Below, in pieces: positions 1 to 10,906 of a DNA stretch of 49,251 bases. The notes under the pieces are model-generated. The model was not told the origin of the DNA and did not search any database. It saw only the letters and a list, made by a program, of their open reading frames with translations. The stretch covers positions 1 through 49,251 of the forward strand of contig PALN01000092.1 of assembly GCA_002706405.1 (NCBI GenBank), written 5' to 3'. The position numbers and the translations under genes are program-made. This DNA comes from Rhodospirillaceae bacterium. Its GTDB lineage: Bacteria; Pseudomonadota; Alphaproteobacteria; Rhodospirillales; Casp-alpha2. The stretch's first letter is position 1. Every line of letters begins with the position of its first letter.

Positions 1-202
1 CGCCCTCGCCGCCGTCGTCCCCCTTGCCGGCCGGCAGGAACAAACCGCCCAGGTCCATGGCCGATGCCGGAACAACCGCCGGGCGCACGCCGCCGTCGGC
101 CCGCGCCGAGGACGCGGCGACGGCGGTAATCAGAACCAAGGTCGCGATCAGGGCCAGGGGAAAGGCCCACCAGCGGCGGCCGATGACGGTGACGATGGAC
201 AT
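1..202 (-). CDS. Secreted or membrane-anchored protein, N-terminus only
   Basis: The gene starts at ATG 202 on the minus strand and runs off the left edge, leaving 67 codons visible. The start is supported by a GGGAGAG ribosome binding site a few bases upstream. The product begins with a basic stretch (GRRWW), a hydrophobic core of about 20 residues, and a likely cleavage region near ASSARADG, so it is probably exported. After that it is Gly/Asp rich. Too little is visible to assign a family. It is divergent from metY. Confidence 0.6.
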   Translation of the reverse strand, partial: MSIVTVIGRRWWAFPLALIATLVLITAVAASSARADGGVRPAVVPASAMDLGGLFLPAGKGDDGGEG

Positions 203-248
203 GGTGTGCGTCTCTCCCGGCGGGGGTCCGCCTTAAGCGATCCGGAAA

Positions 249-281
249 GCCGCCCGGGATGGATTCACTCCACCGGGCGGC
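249..281. repeat. Perfect 9-bp inverted repeat (hairpin)
   Basis: GCCGCCCGG at 249-257 pairs with CCGGGCGGC at 273-281 around a 15-nt loop. It lies in the 272-bp divergent gap between the secreted-protein gene and metY, about 47 bp ahead of the minus-strand start. There is no T-tract on either side, so it is not a standard terminator. It may be a leader hairpin or an operator. Confidence 0.4.
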
Positions 282-474
282 GGCTCGCACCATGAATGGA
301 CGGAGACTGGGGCTGCCCTAGGGTGTGCCCGGGGCCTTTTAGAGGCAGGGAAGCCGCGATTTCGCCATAGTTTCCACGCGGCCGCTCATGTTCCGCGCCT
401 GAGGCTTCAACATGACCCGAAAACGATCTAGGTTACGCGCCATCCAGAGGGAACCGGGTTGAAGGAGACACCCC

Positions 475-3124
<2,650 letters not shown>

Positions 3125-3135
3125 CCGCCGGACAG

Positions 3136-3996
3136 GTGGCATTGGGATTGTCCCCAAGGCGACGTCTGCTTTCACGAGCCGCGATTCTGGCCGCCGTCGT
3201 CCTTGTCGGCGCGGCCCGGCCGGCCCAGGCCGGGCTGGCCGAGGCCGAGGCCGCCTATAACGCCGGCGATTTCGCCACCGCCTTCAAGGAACTGAAGCCC
3301 ACCGCCGAAGGCGGTGATGCCGAAGCTCAGGCCCTGATCGCCGGGATGTATGCCCGCGGCCAAGGCACCGCGGCGGACTTTGGCGAAGCGGCCCGCTGGT
3401 ACGGCATGGCCGCCGACCAGGGCCACTTGTACGCCACCACCATGCTGGGCTGGTTCCACATGCGCGGCATCGGGGTCGAACAGGACGCGGTGAAGGGATA
3501 CCGCCTGTTGTCGCGGGCGGCGGCACGCGGCCAGCCGCGGGCCGCGGAAATGAAGCAGGCCGTGGCCGAAAAGGCGCTCGCCGGTCTCGACGATTTGGTG
3601 GCCACGGAAGCCCAAAGCCAAGCCATCGACCGCCAAGCCGCCTATTTCCGGATCGGCCAGAGCTTCGCCCTCGGCCATGGCGTGCCGCGCCTGCCGGAGG
3701 TCGCCGCCGAGGCCTTCCACCGCGCGGCGAAGCTGGGCCATCGTGACAGCCAATATGAGTACGCGCGCCGGCTGGATACGGGCGACGGCGTTCCGGAAGA
3801 TGCCGAAGCCGCCCTCGCCTGGTACAAACAGGCGGGCGAGCAGGGCCATGCGGACGCCCTCGCCATGGTCGGGCAGGCCTACCTGACCGGGCGCGGCACG
3901 GCGCCCAACCGCGGCCAAGCGATGGTCGCGATCACCCGGGCCCGGGCCGCCGGTTCACCCATCGCCAAACAGATACTGGAAGCCATGAGCAAATGA
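3136..3996 (+). CDS. Exported Sel1-repeat protein
   Basis: The product is about 286 residues with a signal peptide (RRRLLSRAAILAAVVLVGAA, cleavage near AQAGLA). It then carries several Sel1-like repeats, seen as A..WY..AA.QGH and A..LG..Y..G.G patterns around residues 35-130 and 165-280. Sel1 repeats are alpha-solenoids for protein-protein contacts, here predicted in the periplasm. The start is uncertain: GTG 3136 has no clear ribosome site, whereas TTG 3148 has AGGTGG eight bases upstream and leaves the signal peptide intact. The end overlaps the next gene by ATGA, so the pair is translationally coupled. No specific partner can be named. Confidence 0.8.
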   Translation: MALGLSPRRRLLSRAAILAAVVLVGAARPAQAGLAEAEAAYNAGDFATAFKELKPTAEGGDAEAQALIAGMYARGQGTAADFGEAARWYGMAADQGHLYATTMLGWFHMRGIGVEQDAVKGYRLLSRAAARGQPRAAEMKQAVAEKALAGLDDLVATEAQSQAIDRQAAYFRIGQSFALGHGVPRLPEVAAEAFHRAAKLGHRDSQYEYARRLDTGDGVPEDAEAALAWYKQAGEQGHADALAMVGQAYLTGRGTAPNRGQAMVAITRARAAGSPIAKQILEAMSK

Positions 3997-5072
3997 CCCC
4001 AACGATCACCGCGTTTACCGCCGAGCTGCTGCGCCTGCCGCTGGACCGCCCCGTGGGCGGGTCCGGCGTGGCCCGGATCGATGTCCTGGCCGTCGACCTG
4101 ACGGACAGCGACGGCGCCACCAGCACGGGGTTCAGCTATTGCCTGAACGGCGGCGCCGGGGTCGTCCTGGCGGCGGCGCGCGACCTTTTGGAAACCCGCG
4201 TCCAAGGTCAGGCCGCCCATACGCCGGAAGCGCTGTGGCGGCACATGGCCGGGTCCCTCAACCGTATCGGCCGGGGGGCCCACAACCTGGCCATGGCGGC
4301 CATCGACGTGGCGGCCTGGGATCTGCACGCTCGGCGCCTGAACCTGCCCTTGGGCATCGCCATGGGCGGCACCGCGCGCGACCTGCCCGTCTACGGCTCG
4401 GCCGATCATCGCCCGGACCACAGCCCGGAGGAAAGCCGTGATCTGGCCCTGGCCCAGGTCGCCCAAGGATTCGCCGGGGTCAAGCCGCGCCTTTCCGGGG
4501 ACGGCACGGACGGCGCCCGGCTGAGCACCCTGCGCGCCACCCTGCCCGACCGGGTGCGTCTGATGGCCGACGTGAACGAGAAATGCGATCCGGCCTCGGC
4601 CCTGCATCTGGCGGCGGCCTGCGCCGACGCCGGATGCCTGTGGCTGGAGGAACCCCTGCCGGCCGGCGACGCCGGTGCCTTCGCCCGTCTGGCGGCGGCC
4701 TCGCCGGTCGCCATTGCCGCGGGCGAACACCTGCAGGGCATGGCCGAGGTCATGCCCTATCTGACCTCGGGCGCCCTGCACGTCCTGCAACCGGATCTGG
4801 CGATGATGGGCGGGCTGACACCATGCCTGGCGGCAGCGCGGGCGGCCGAGTCCTTCGGCCTGCCGGTCGCGCCGCATTTCCTGCCGTCGCTGTTCATCCA
4901 TCTGGCGGCGGCGCAACCCAACGTCACCTGGCTGGAGGACTTTCCCCTGCTCGAGCCCCTGTTCGACATCGCGGCCAGAACCGAGAACGGCAGCATGGCC
5001 CTGCCCACCCTGCCCGGCCACGGCATGGCCTGGGCCGAGGGGGCCAGGAAACGTTATCGTCTGGACGGCTGA
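3993..5072 (+). CDS. Enolase-superfamily enzyme (mandelate racemase / muconate lactonizing type)
   Basis: This is a 359-residue protein of the mandelate racemase/muconate lactonizing group, which act on carboxylate sugars, acids or dipeptides by proton abstraction. The Mg ligands align as D193 (MADVNEK), E219 (WLEEPL) and E245 (AAGEHL). A D268 (QPDLAMMGG) / H295 (APHF) dyad is present. The second-strand base motif normally written KxK reads K164-P-R166, so the second lysine is arginine. Positions track the classic mandelate racemase numbering closely, so this is probably a sugar-acid dehydratase or racemase of that subgroup with altered chemistry. The substrate is unknown. It overlaps the Sel1 gene by 4 nt and converges with the Lrp gene. 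Confidence 0.82.
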   Translation: MTPTITAFTAELLRLPLDRPVGGSGVARIDVLAVDLTDSDGATSTGFSYCLNGGAGVVLAAARDLLETRVQGQAAHTPEALWRHMAGSLNRIGRGAHNLAMAAIDVAAWDLHARRLNLPLGIAMGGTARDLPVYGSADHRPDHSPEESRDLALAQVAQGFAGVKPRLSGDGTDGARLSTLRATLPDRVRLMADVNEKCDPASALHLAAACADAGCLWLEEPLPAGDAGAFARLAAASPVAIAAGEHLQGMAEVMPYLTSGALHVLQPDLAMMGGLTPCLAAARAAESFGLPVAPHFLPSLFIHLAAAQPNVTWLEDFPLLEPLFDIAARTENGSMALPTLPGHGMAWAEGARKRYRLDG

Positions 5073-5089
5073 ACGGTGATGGACGACGC

Positions 5090-5584
5090 CTAATCCGTGT
5101 CGTCGGGCGCGTCGATGTCCACCGGCACGCCCGGCTTGGCCTTGGACGCGCGAATCGACAGCGCCGATTTGACATGGCTGACGTTGGGCGCGGCGGTCAA
5201 CTTGGTGGTGAGGAACTCCTGATAGGCGTCCCAATCGGCGGCGACCACCTTCAGCAGGAAATCCGTTTCCCCCGCCAGCATGTGGCACTCCCGCACCTGG
5301 GGCCAGGCCCGCACGGCATCCTCGAAGGCCTCCAGATCGTGTTCGGCCTGGGAATTCAGCCCGACCTGGGCGAACACGGTGACGTTGAAGCCCAGCATCT
5401 TGGGCTCCAGGTCGGCGTGATAGCCGCGGATGAAGCCCGCTTCCTCTAGGGCGCGAACCCGGCGCAGGCAAGGCGGCGCCGAAATACCGGCCCGCTTCGA
5501 CAGTTCCACATTGGTCATGCGACCGTCGGCCTGCAGGTCGCGCAGGATACGCCGGTCAATCTTGTCCAATTTCACGCGCTGCAT
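5090..5584 (-). CDS. Lrp/AsnC family transcriptional regulator
   Basis: The 164-residue protein has an N-terminal winged helix (LDKIDRRILRDLQADGRMTNVELSKRAGIS, given here as positions 6-35) and a C-terminal AsnC/RAM ligand domain ending near the SALSIRASKAK tail. The GFIRGY hinge motif between the domains is clear. The start at 5584 has an AGGAAA ribosome site. It is divergent from trxB. Its own promoter region carries an A+T-rich palindrome over the likely transcription start, which suggests autoregulation. The effector amino acid and regulon cannot be read from sequence. Confidence 0.92.
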   Translation of the reverse strand: MQRVKLDKIDRRILRDLQADGRMTNVELSKRAGISAPPCLRRVRALEEAGFIRGYHADLEPKMLGFNVTVFAQVGLNSQAEHDLEAFEDAVRAWPQVRECHMLAGETDFLLKVVAADWDAYQEFLTTKLTAAPNVSHVKSALSIRASKAKPGVPVDIDAPDDTD

Positions 5585-5612
5585 GATCGTTTCCTAACCC
5601 TCGGGCACGGCG

Positions 5613-5638
5613 TAATTTTATTGCGAAATTATATTATA
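5613..5638 (-). promoter_or_regulatory. Promoter and candidate operator of the Lrp/AsnC gene
   Basis: A perfect TATAAT -10 lies at 5638-5633 on the minus strand, with a weak TGACGG at 5663-5658 (19-bp spacer). Immediately downstream, TAATTT (5613-5618) and AAATTA (5626-5631) form an inverted repeat over the expected transcription start. A+T-rich palindromes of this type are typical Lrp-family sites, so negative autoregulation is likely. Confidence 0.5.
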
Positions 5639-5717
5639 ACGACCGCGGGGGAAAGCCCCGTCACCGGCAGCCGCCTTTCACCCCATGCCGACGGTCGTCC
5701 GGCCGGGCCGCTTGTCC

Positions 5718-5746
5718 TTGCACGGCGGCCGGGGCGCACTTATCTT
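5718..5746 (+). promoter_or_regulatory. Sigma-70-like promoter of trxB
   Basis: TTGCAC (5718-5723), a 17-bp spacer and TATCTT (5741-5746) lie about 70 bp ahead of the trxB start codon. The spacing is optimal; the -10 matches 4 of 6 consensus bases. Confidence 0.4.
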
Positions 5747-5748
5747 AG

Positions 5749-6798
<1,050 letters not shown>

Positions 6799-6867
6799 GC
6801 CGCAACAACCGACCCGGGTGCAACAAGGGAGCGCATCGACAACGGGCCGATCAGGGGGCATTTTCCC

Positions 6868-7758
6868 ATGGACTGGGACAAACTTCGGGTATTTCATGCC
6901 GTCGCCGAAGCGGGCAGCTTTACCCGCGCCGGCGAAGATTTGCACCTCAGCCAATCGGCGGTCAGCCGCCAGGTCAGCGCGCTTGAAGAAAACCTTCGCG
7001 TACCGCTGTTCCACCGCCACGCGCGCGGCCTGATCCTGACGGAACAGGGCGAACTGCTGTTCCGCACGGCCCATGACGTGTTTTCCAAGCTGGCCATGGT
7101 CGAAGCCCGGATCGCCGACAACAAGGACGCGGCCCAAGGGCCCTTGAAGGTGACGACCACGGTCGCCTTCGGATCCATCTGGCTGACGCCGCGAATGCGC
7201 GAGTTCAAGACCCTTTATCCCGACATCGCCGTGTCGTTGGTTTTGGCCGATACGGAACTGGACCTCAGCATGCGCCAGGCCGATGTCGCCATCCGCCTGG
7301 CCCCGCCGAAGCAGCCGGATTTGATCCAGCGCTACATCATGACCATGAACTACCATGTCTATGCGTCGGAAGAGTATCTGGCCGAACACGGCACGCCGAC
7401 CCGGCCCCAGGATCTGGACGACCACGATCTGGTCGTCTACGGCGACGACGCCCGGCCGCCGGTGGAGAATCTCAACTGGCTGCTGACCGCCGGCGCCAAA
7501 CCGGGGGAATCGCGGGAACCGGTGCTGCGGGTGAATTCCATCTACGGCATTTACCGTGCCGTGCAGTCGGGCCTGGGCATCGGCGCCCTGCCCGATTACA
7601 TGAGCCGCGAAGCGGACAATCTGAAGGAAGTCCTGCCGGAATTGCGCGGGCCGTCGATCGAGGCCTATTTTGTCTATCCGGAGGAATTGCGCAATTCCAA
7701 GCGCATCATCGTGTTCCGTGACTTCCTGGTCGACCGCCTGAACCCGGCAAATTTCTAA
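6868..7758 (+). CDS. LysR family transcriptional regulator
   Basis: The 296-residue protein has the LysR winged helix in residues 1-60 (FHAVAEAGSFTRAGEDLHLSQ region, then SAVSRQVSALE) followed by a type 2 periplasmic-binding-like effector domain. It sits downstream of trxB in the same direction but has no divergent partner, so its target is not obvious from position. A redox regulator role would be only a guess from the trxB neighbour. Confidence 0.9.
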   Translation: MDWDKLRVFHAVAEAGSFTRAGEDLHLSQSAVSRQVSALEENLRVPLFHRHARGLILTEQGELLFRTAHDVFSKLAMVEARIADNKDAAQGPLKVTTTVAFGSIWLTPRMREFKTLYPDIAVSLVLADTELDLSMRQADVAIRLAPPKQPDLIQRYIMTMNYHVYASEEYLAEHGTPTRPQDLDDHDLVVYGDDARPPVENLNWLLTAGAKPGESREPVLRVNSIYGIYRAVQSGLGIGALPDYMSREADNLKEVLPELRGPSIEAYFVYPEELRNSKRIIVFRDFLVDRLNPANF

Positions 7759-7779
7759 GCGCCGCCGATTCTCGGCTTC

Positions 7780-7810
7780 ACAAAATTCACATCAAATGCC
7801 GCAATTTTGT
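7780..7810. repeat. Perfect 8-bp inverted repeat after the LysR gene
   Basis: ACAAAATT (7780-7787) and AATTTTGT (7803-7810) flank a 15-nt spacer just after the LysR stop. The arms are A+T rich and no T-run follows. This could be a weak end of the LysR transcript or a protein-binding site in the region ahead of the predicted small RNA. Confidence 0.35.
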
Positions 7811-7843
7811 TAGCCAGATGCAATAATTGCAGGGGGACAAACG

Positions 7844-7866
7844 AGATATGCGTGAATTGCATATCT
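7844..7866. promoter_or_regulatory. Palindromic operator candidate upstream of the small RNA
   Basis: AGATATGC (7844-7851) and GCATATCT (7859-7866) are perfect 8-bp arms around a 7-bp spacer. The site sits about 66 bp ahead of the predicted small-RNA start, a usual place for an activator or repressor. The binding protein is unknown; the LysR product just upstream is one candidate. Confidence 0.4.
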
Positions 7867-7884
7867 GGAATGCAGCTTTATGAC

Positions 7885-7914
7885 TGGTATACCAAGCTCA
7901 GCGGCTTATATAAC
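7885..7914 (+). promoter_or_regulatory. Probable promoter of the small RNA with a 10-bp palindrome
   Basis: TATAAC (7909-7914) is a good -10 and would start transcription near 7921, exactly where the first long hairpin begins. There is no good -35. Instead the perfect palindrome TGGTATACCA occupies 7885-7894, so the promoter may need an activator or an alternative sigma factor, or may be occluded by a repressor. Confidence 0.4.
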
Positions 7915-7920
7915 CCGCAT

Positions 7921-8115
7921 CTCGTTGACGCCAATTCCTCCCAAACGGCGTGACAACGAAGACTGTTTTGGGTCCTCCCAGACCCACCCCGCCGGTGGTT
8001 TATCCGGCACCGGGACCGCTCCCTGGCCCCCCAGGCCAGCGGCCCCAACGTCTCCCAGACGTGAAGCCTCCCTGTCAAACTCGCCGGTCTCCGCAAGGAG
8101 ACCGGCGGTTTTTTT
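7921..8115 (+). ncRNA. Predicted trans-acting small RNA with repeated anti-Shine-Dalgarno motifs
   Basis: The stretch has no credible reading frame but folds into a chain of hairpins ending in a perfect terminator. Hairpin 1 pairs 7922-7932 with 7947-7959 and exposes CCTCCC (7937-7942). Hairpin 2 is TGGGTC (7969-7974) with GACCCA (7981-7986) and exposes CTCCC. Hairpin 3 pairs 7991-7995 with 8004-8008. Hairpin 4 pairs 8016-8020 with 8038-8042 and buries CTCCC (8019-8023). Hairpin 5 (8048-8062) shows CTCCC (8052-8056). CCTCCC (8067-8072) then lies single-stranded before the terminator. Such loops recall the alphaproteobacterial CcsR 'cuckoo' and alpha-r14/NfeR1 RNAs, which pair with Shine-Dalgarno sequences. 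Family membership is inferred from this pattern only. Confidence 0.6.
8082..8115 (+). terminator. Strong rho-independent terminator of the small RNA
   Basis: An 11-bp perfect stem (8082-8092 with 8097-8107) is closed by a GCAA tetraloop and followed by seven T residues (8109-8115). It is directional for the plus strand. It lies 357 bp past the LysR stop, which argues that a separate transcript ends here. Confidence 0.92.
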
Positions 8116-8146
8116 ATCTACCTTCCCCTACGTCCGGATTACGGCC

Positions 8147-10174
8147 CTACTGCGCCGCCTGGGCCCGCTGCGCGACCACCTGGTCCGCTTCCTTGCCCAT
8201 CAGTTCCTGCAGGTGATCGAACACCCACTCGAACGTGCCGACCCCCATGGTCATGGAGCGCAGTTCGATCACCAGATCGTGCATTTCCGATTGCGGCAAT
8301 TGAACCTGGACCTCGTCCCAGCCGGCCCAGCCGGGCTTGGCGTCAAAGCCCATGATCTGGCCCCGCCGGCCGGACACTAGGCGCTGCATGCGCGAGGTGA
8401 ATTCCGACGGCATGGAAATGACGACCTTGCAAATGGGCTCCAGCAGCACGGGCTGACAGTTGGGCATGCCTTCACGCATGGCCTGCTGGGCCGCCTTGCG
8501 GAACGCCATGTCCGAGGAATCCACGTTGTGGTATTGGCCGTCGGTCAGGGTCACGGACAAGTCGACCACGGGAAAGCCCAAGGGCCCGCGCGCGAGATAT
8601 TCGCGCACTCCGGCCTCGACCGCCGGGATGTACTGCTTGGGCACGACCCCGCCGGTGATCGTGTCGCCGAAGGTGAAGCCCTCGCCCCGGGCCAGCGGCC
8701 GGATATCCAGGTGCACGTCGCCGAATTCCCCATGCCCGCCCGATTGCTTCTTGTGGCGCGCGTGCTGGCTGGTCGGCTTGCGGATGGTTTCCTTGTAGGG
8801 GACCTGGGGGCGTTCACTGTCGACGTCGATGTGGAATTTGCCCTTCATCCTGTCGAGGGTGATCATCAGGTGCATTTCGCCCTGCCCCCACAGCAGCATT
8901 TCGCCCGTATCCGGATTGTGTTCGGGGGAGATCGAGGGGTCTTCCTCCATGATCTTGGCGAGCGCACCCGACATCTTGACCTCGTCGCCCCGGTTGGCCG
9001 CATGCACGGCCATGGAAAACAACGGCGTCAGCGGCGGCGGCCAGGTCATGCCCTTGGCCTTGCCGGTGGCCGAAACTAGGTCGCCGGTCTTGACCGCGTC
9101 CATGCGGCCGAGGGCGACGACCTCGCCAACACCCGCCTTGGCGACCTTTTCCGTCTTTTGGCCGAAGGCCTTCGACATCCCCGACACCCGGCCCTGGAAC
9201 GACGCCAGACCGTCGGCGATCTCGCCGCACCACACGCGGGCGAAGGAAAGCTTACCCGCATGGCCGGCGTGAACGGTCTTGAAGACCCGCGCCGCCGCTT
9301 CGCCCGATACCGGCTCCCCCAGGCGTTTGGCCGTGGTTTCCGGGCCCGGCGCCTCATGCCGCAGCGCCTTGAGCAGGCGGCGCACGCCGTTGCCGTGCTC
9401 GGCCGAGCCGAAAAACACGGGCACGGCCTTGGCGTCCCGCAGCACCGTTGCCAGATGGTCAAACACCTCGCCCGTCTGCGGCACCACGTCTTCCAGCAGC
9501 TTTTCCAGCAACGTATCGTCGAAATCGGCCAGGCTTTCCAGCAGTTCCGTGCGCGCGATTTCCTCGCGCCCCTTGATCGCCTCGGGCAGTTCCATCAATT
9601 CCGACGGCTTGCCCTCCTGCCAGCGGAAGGCGCGCTCCGAGACCAGATCGACATGCCCGGTCACATCGTCGCCGCCGTCGCGCAGCGGAATTTCGCGCAG
9701 CACCAGGGGGCTGTCGGACAAGCCCTGCAAGGCATCCAGGGTCTCGGCGACGCTGGCTTCGGCGGAGTCCATTTTGTTGATGAAGATGATGTGCGGGATC
9801 TGATGCTGATCCAGGAACTTGAGGATCGGCGCCGCCGTCAGGGCCCGGGCCTTCCCCGGCTCGCAAACCACCACGGCGGCATCGGCGATCATGAGGGCGT
9901 TATGGGCGTCCTGCAGCAGATCGATGGAGCCGGGACAGTCGATGAAGGTCCAGGGATCGTCCAGGTACGTGACGCTGGCGATATTCATTTCCGTGGACAT
10001 CTGGCGGGCGCGGGCTTCGGGTGAGCCGTCACCCACCATATTGCCGTCCTTGACCGATCCCTTACGGTCAAGGACCCCGCATTGGCGGAGAATTTCTTCG
10101 AGCAGAGATGTCTTGCCGCTTAAGTAGGGCCCGACCAAGGCTGCCACACGGGGCCGGTTGTCGGATTTGGTCAT
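8147..10174 (-). CDS. Elongation factor G-like GTPase (FusA2-type paralogue)
   Basis: This 675-residue protein has the full EF-G layout: G domain, domain II, then domains III-V. The P-loop is GPYLSGKTS (15-23) rather than the canonical GHVDAGKTT. G3 reads D79-C-P-G-S rather than DTPGH, so the histidine needed for ribosome-stimulated GTP hydrolysis is serine. NKMD (133-136) is intact. Domain IV has a TDGQYHNVDSSDMAFR stretch as in EF-G proteins. It is thus unlikely to be the housekeeping translocase; a recycling, stress or ribosome-binding role is possible. GGGAGGT gives a very strong ribosome site for ATG 10174. It converges with the predicted small RNA, whose CCTCCC motifs are complementary to that site. 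Confidence 0.88.
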   Translation of the reverse strand: MTKSDNRPRVAALVGPYLSGKTSLLEEILRQCGVLDRKGSVKDGNMVGDGSPEARARQMSTEMNIASVTYLDDPWTFIDCPGSIDLLQDAHNALMIADAAVVVCEPGKARALTAAPILKFLDQHQIPHIIFINKMDSAEASVAETLDALQGLSDSPLVLREIPLRDGGDDVTGHVDLVSERAFRWQEGKPSELMELPEAIKGREEIARTELLESLADFDDTLLEKLLEDVVPQTGEVFDHLATVLRDAKAVPVFFGSAEHGNGVRRLLKALRHEAPGPETTAKRLGEPVSGEAAARVFKTVHAGHAGKLSFARVWCGEIADGLASFQGRVSGMSKAFGQKTEKVAKAGVGEVVALGRMDAVKTGDLVSATGKAKGMTWPPPLTPLFSMAVHAANRGDEVKMSGALAKIMEEDPSISPEHNPDTGEMLLWGQGEMHLMITLDRMKGKFHIDVDSERPQVPYKETIRKPTSQHARHKKQSGGHGEFGDVHLDIRPLARGEGFTFGDTITGGVVPKQYIPAVEAGVREYLARGPLGFPVVDLSVTLTDGQYHNVDSSDMAFRKAAQQAMREGMPNCQPVLLEPICKVVISMPSEFTSRMQRLVSGRRGQIMGFDAKPGWAGWDEVQVQLPQSEMHDLVIELRSMTMGVGTFEWVFDHLQELMGKEADQVVAQRAQAAQ

Positions 10175-10365
10175 CGTTACCTCCCAAGTGCGTATTGTCG
10201 CCGGAAGGGGCCGTTCAGTCGGCCTTCGAAGTCCATTTTATGGTTAAAGCGTATCCTTCCGGCGAGGGGATTCAAGAAGATTCCGGGAATCCGGGCGAGA
10301 TTTGCCATTGTGCCGGCCCGAAACCGGCCGGCGGGCCACGGCCGGGAACGGGTGCGCTCGGGGTA

Positions 10366-10384
10366 ACTAACCCTTGGCGTTAGT
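10366..10384. promoter_or_regulatory. Inverted repeat upstream of apaG
   Basis: ACTAAC (10366-10371) and GTTAGT (10379-10384) are perfect arms around a 7-bp spacer, 74 bp ahead of the apaG start in a 283-bp divergent gap. It has the shape of a dimeric repressor site. No regulator is implied by the sequence. Confidence 0.3.
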
Positions 10385-10457
10385 GGACAACCCCCCCATA
10401 TGCGAGGCTAAACTGGCCTTTCGCGGCGCCCCGCCGTGGCACAAGCAGCGACGGACA

Positions 10458-10868
10458 ATGGATACCAAGACACATAGTTATACGGAAACAACGCGCGGCA
10501 TCCGCGTCAGCGTGGTCCCCCAGTATCTGCCCGAACAATCAGCGCCGGACGACGGGCGCTATGTCTGGGCCTATACGGTGCGCATCGAAAACCAGGGCAC
10601 GGAAACGGTGCAGCTTCTCAACCGCTATTGGCGGATCACCGATGCGCTCGGCACCTCCCACGAGGTCCGCGGCGAGGGCGTGGTCGGCGAACAACCGGTC
10701 CTGAACCCGGGTGAGGCCTTCGAGTACACCAGCGGCACGCCGTTGGCGACGCCATCGGGCATGATGATGGGGGCCTACGAAATGGAAACCCGAACGGGAG
10801 ACTTTTTCGACGCCGTCGTGCCGGCTTTTTCGCTCGACAGTCCGCACGAGCGTATCCATCTGAACTAA
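10458..10868 (+). CDS. apaG: ApaG (Co2+/Mg2+ efflux-associated protein)
   Basis: The 136-residue single-domain ApaG protein has a fibronectin-III-like fold. Diagnostic stretches are [60 protein letters not shown] and [10 protein letters not shown]. coli ApaG has been linked to divalent-cation resistance, but its biochemical role is unsettled. ATG 10458 is preferred; the frame is open up to 10374 from a TTG, but the extra 28 residues do not belong to the family. folE follows closely, so both may be one transcript. Confidence 0.92.
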   Translation: MDTKTHSYTETTRGIRVSVVPQYLPEQSAPDDGRYVWAYTVRIENQGTETVQLLNRYWRITDALGTSHEVRGEGVVGEQPVLNPGEAFEYTSGTPLATPSGMMMGAYEMETRTGDFFDAVVPAFSLDSPHERIHLN

Positions 10869-10873
10869 GATCC

Positions 10874-10906
10874 ATGAACCAACAGGACCGGGAATTCGAA
10901 CCGTGA
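10874..10906 (+). CDS. Possible 10-codon leader ORF ending on the folE start
   Basis: ATG 10874 opens a frame of ten codons ([10 protein letters not shown]) whose TGA at 10904-10906 overlaps the folE start codon as GTGA. A minicistron in this position could deliver ribosomes to the weakly signalled GTG start of folE. It may be chance; there is no strong ribosome site before it. Confidence 0.25.
   Translation: MNQQDREFEP

Noticed and set aside
300-474. SAM-II or other methionine riboswitch in the metY leader
   Set aside because: The hallmark SAM-II core sequence is not present and no pseudoknot could be drawn by eye.
7880-8380. A 166-codon plus-strand frame across the gap after the LysR gene
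   Set aside because: It runs through the hairpins and the terminator into the antisense side of the EF-G-like gene and has no ribosome site or recognisable protein features.
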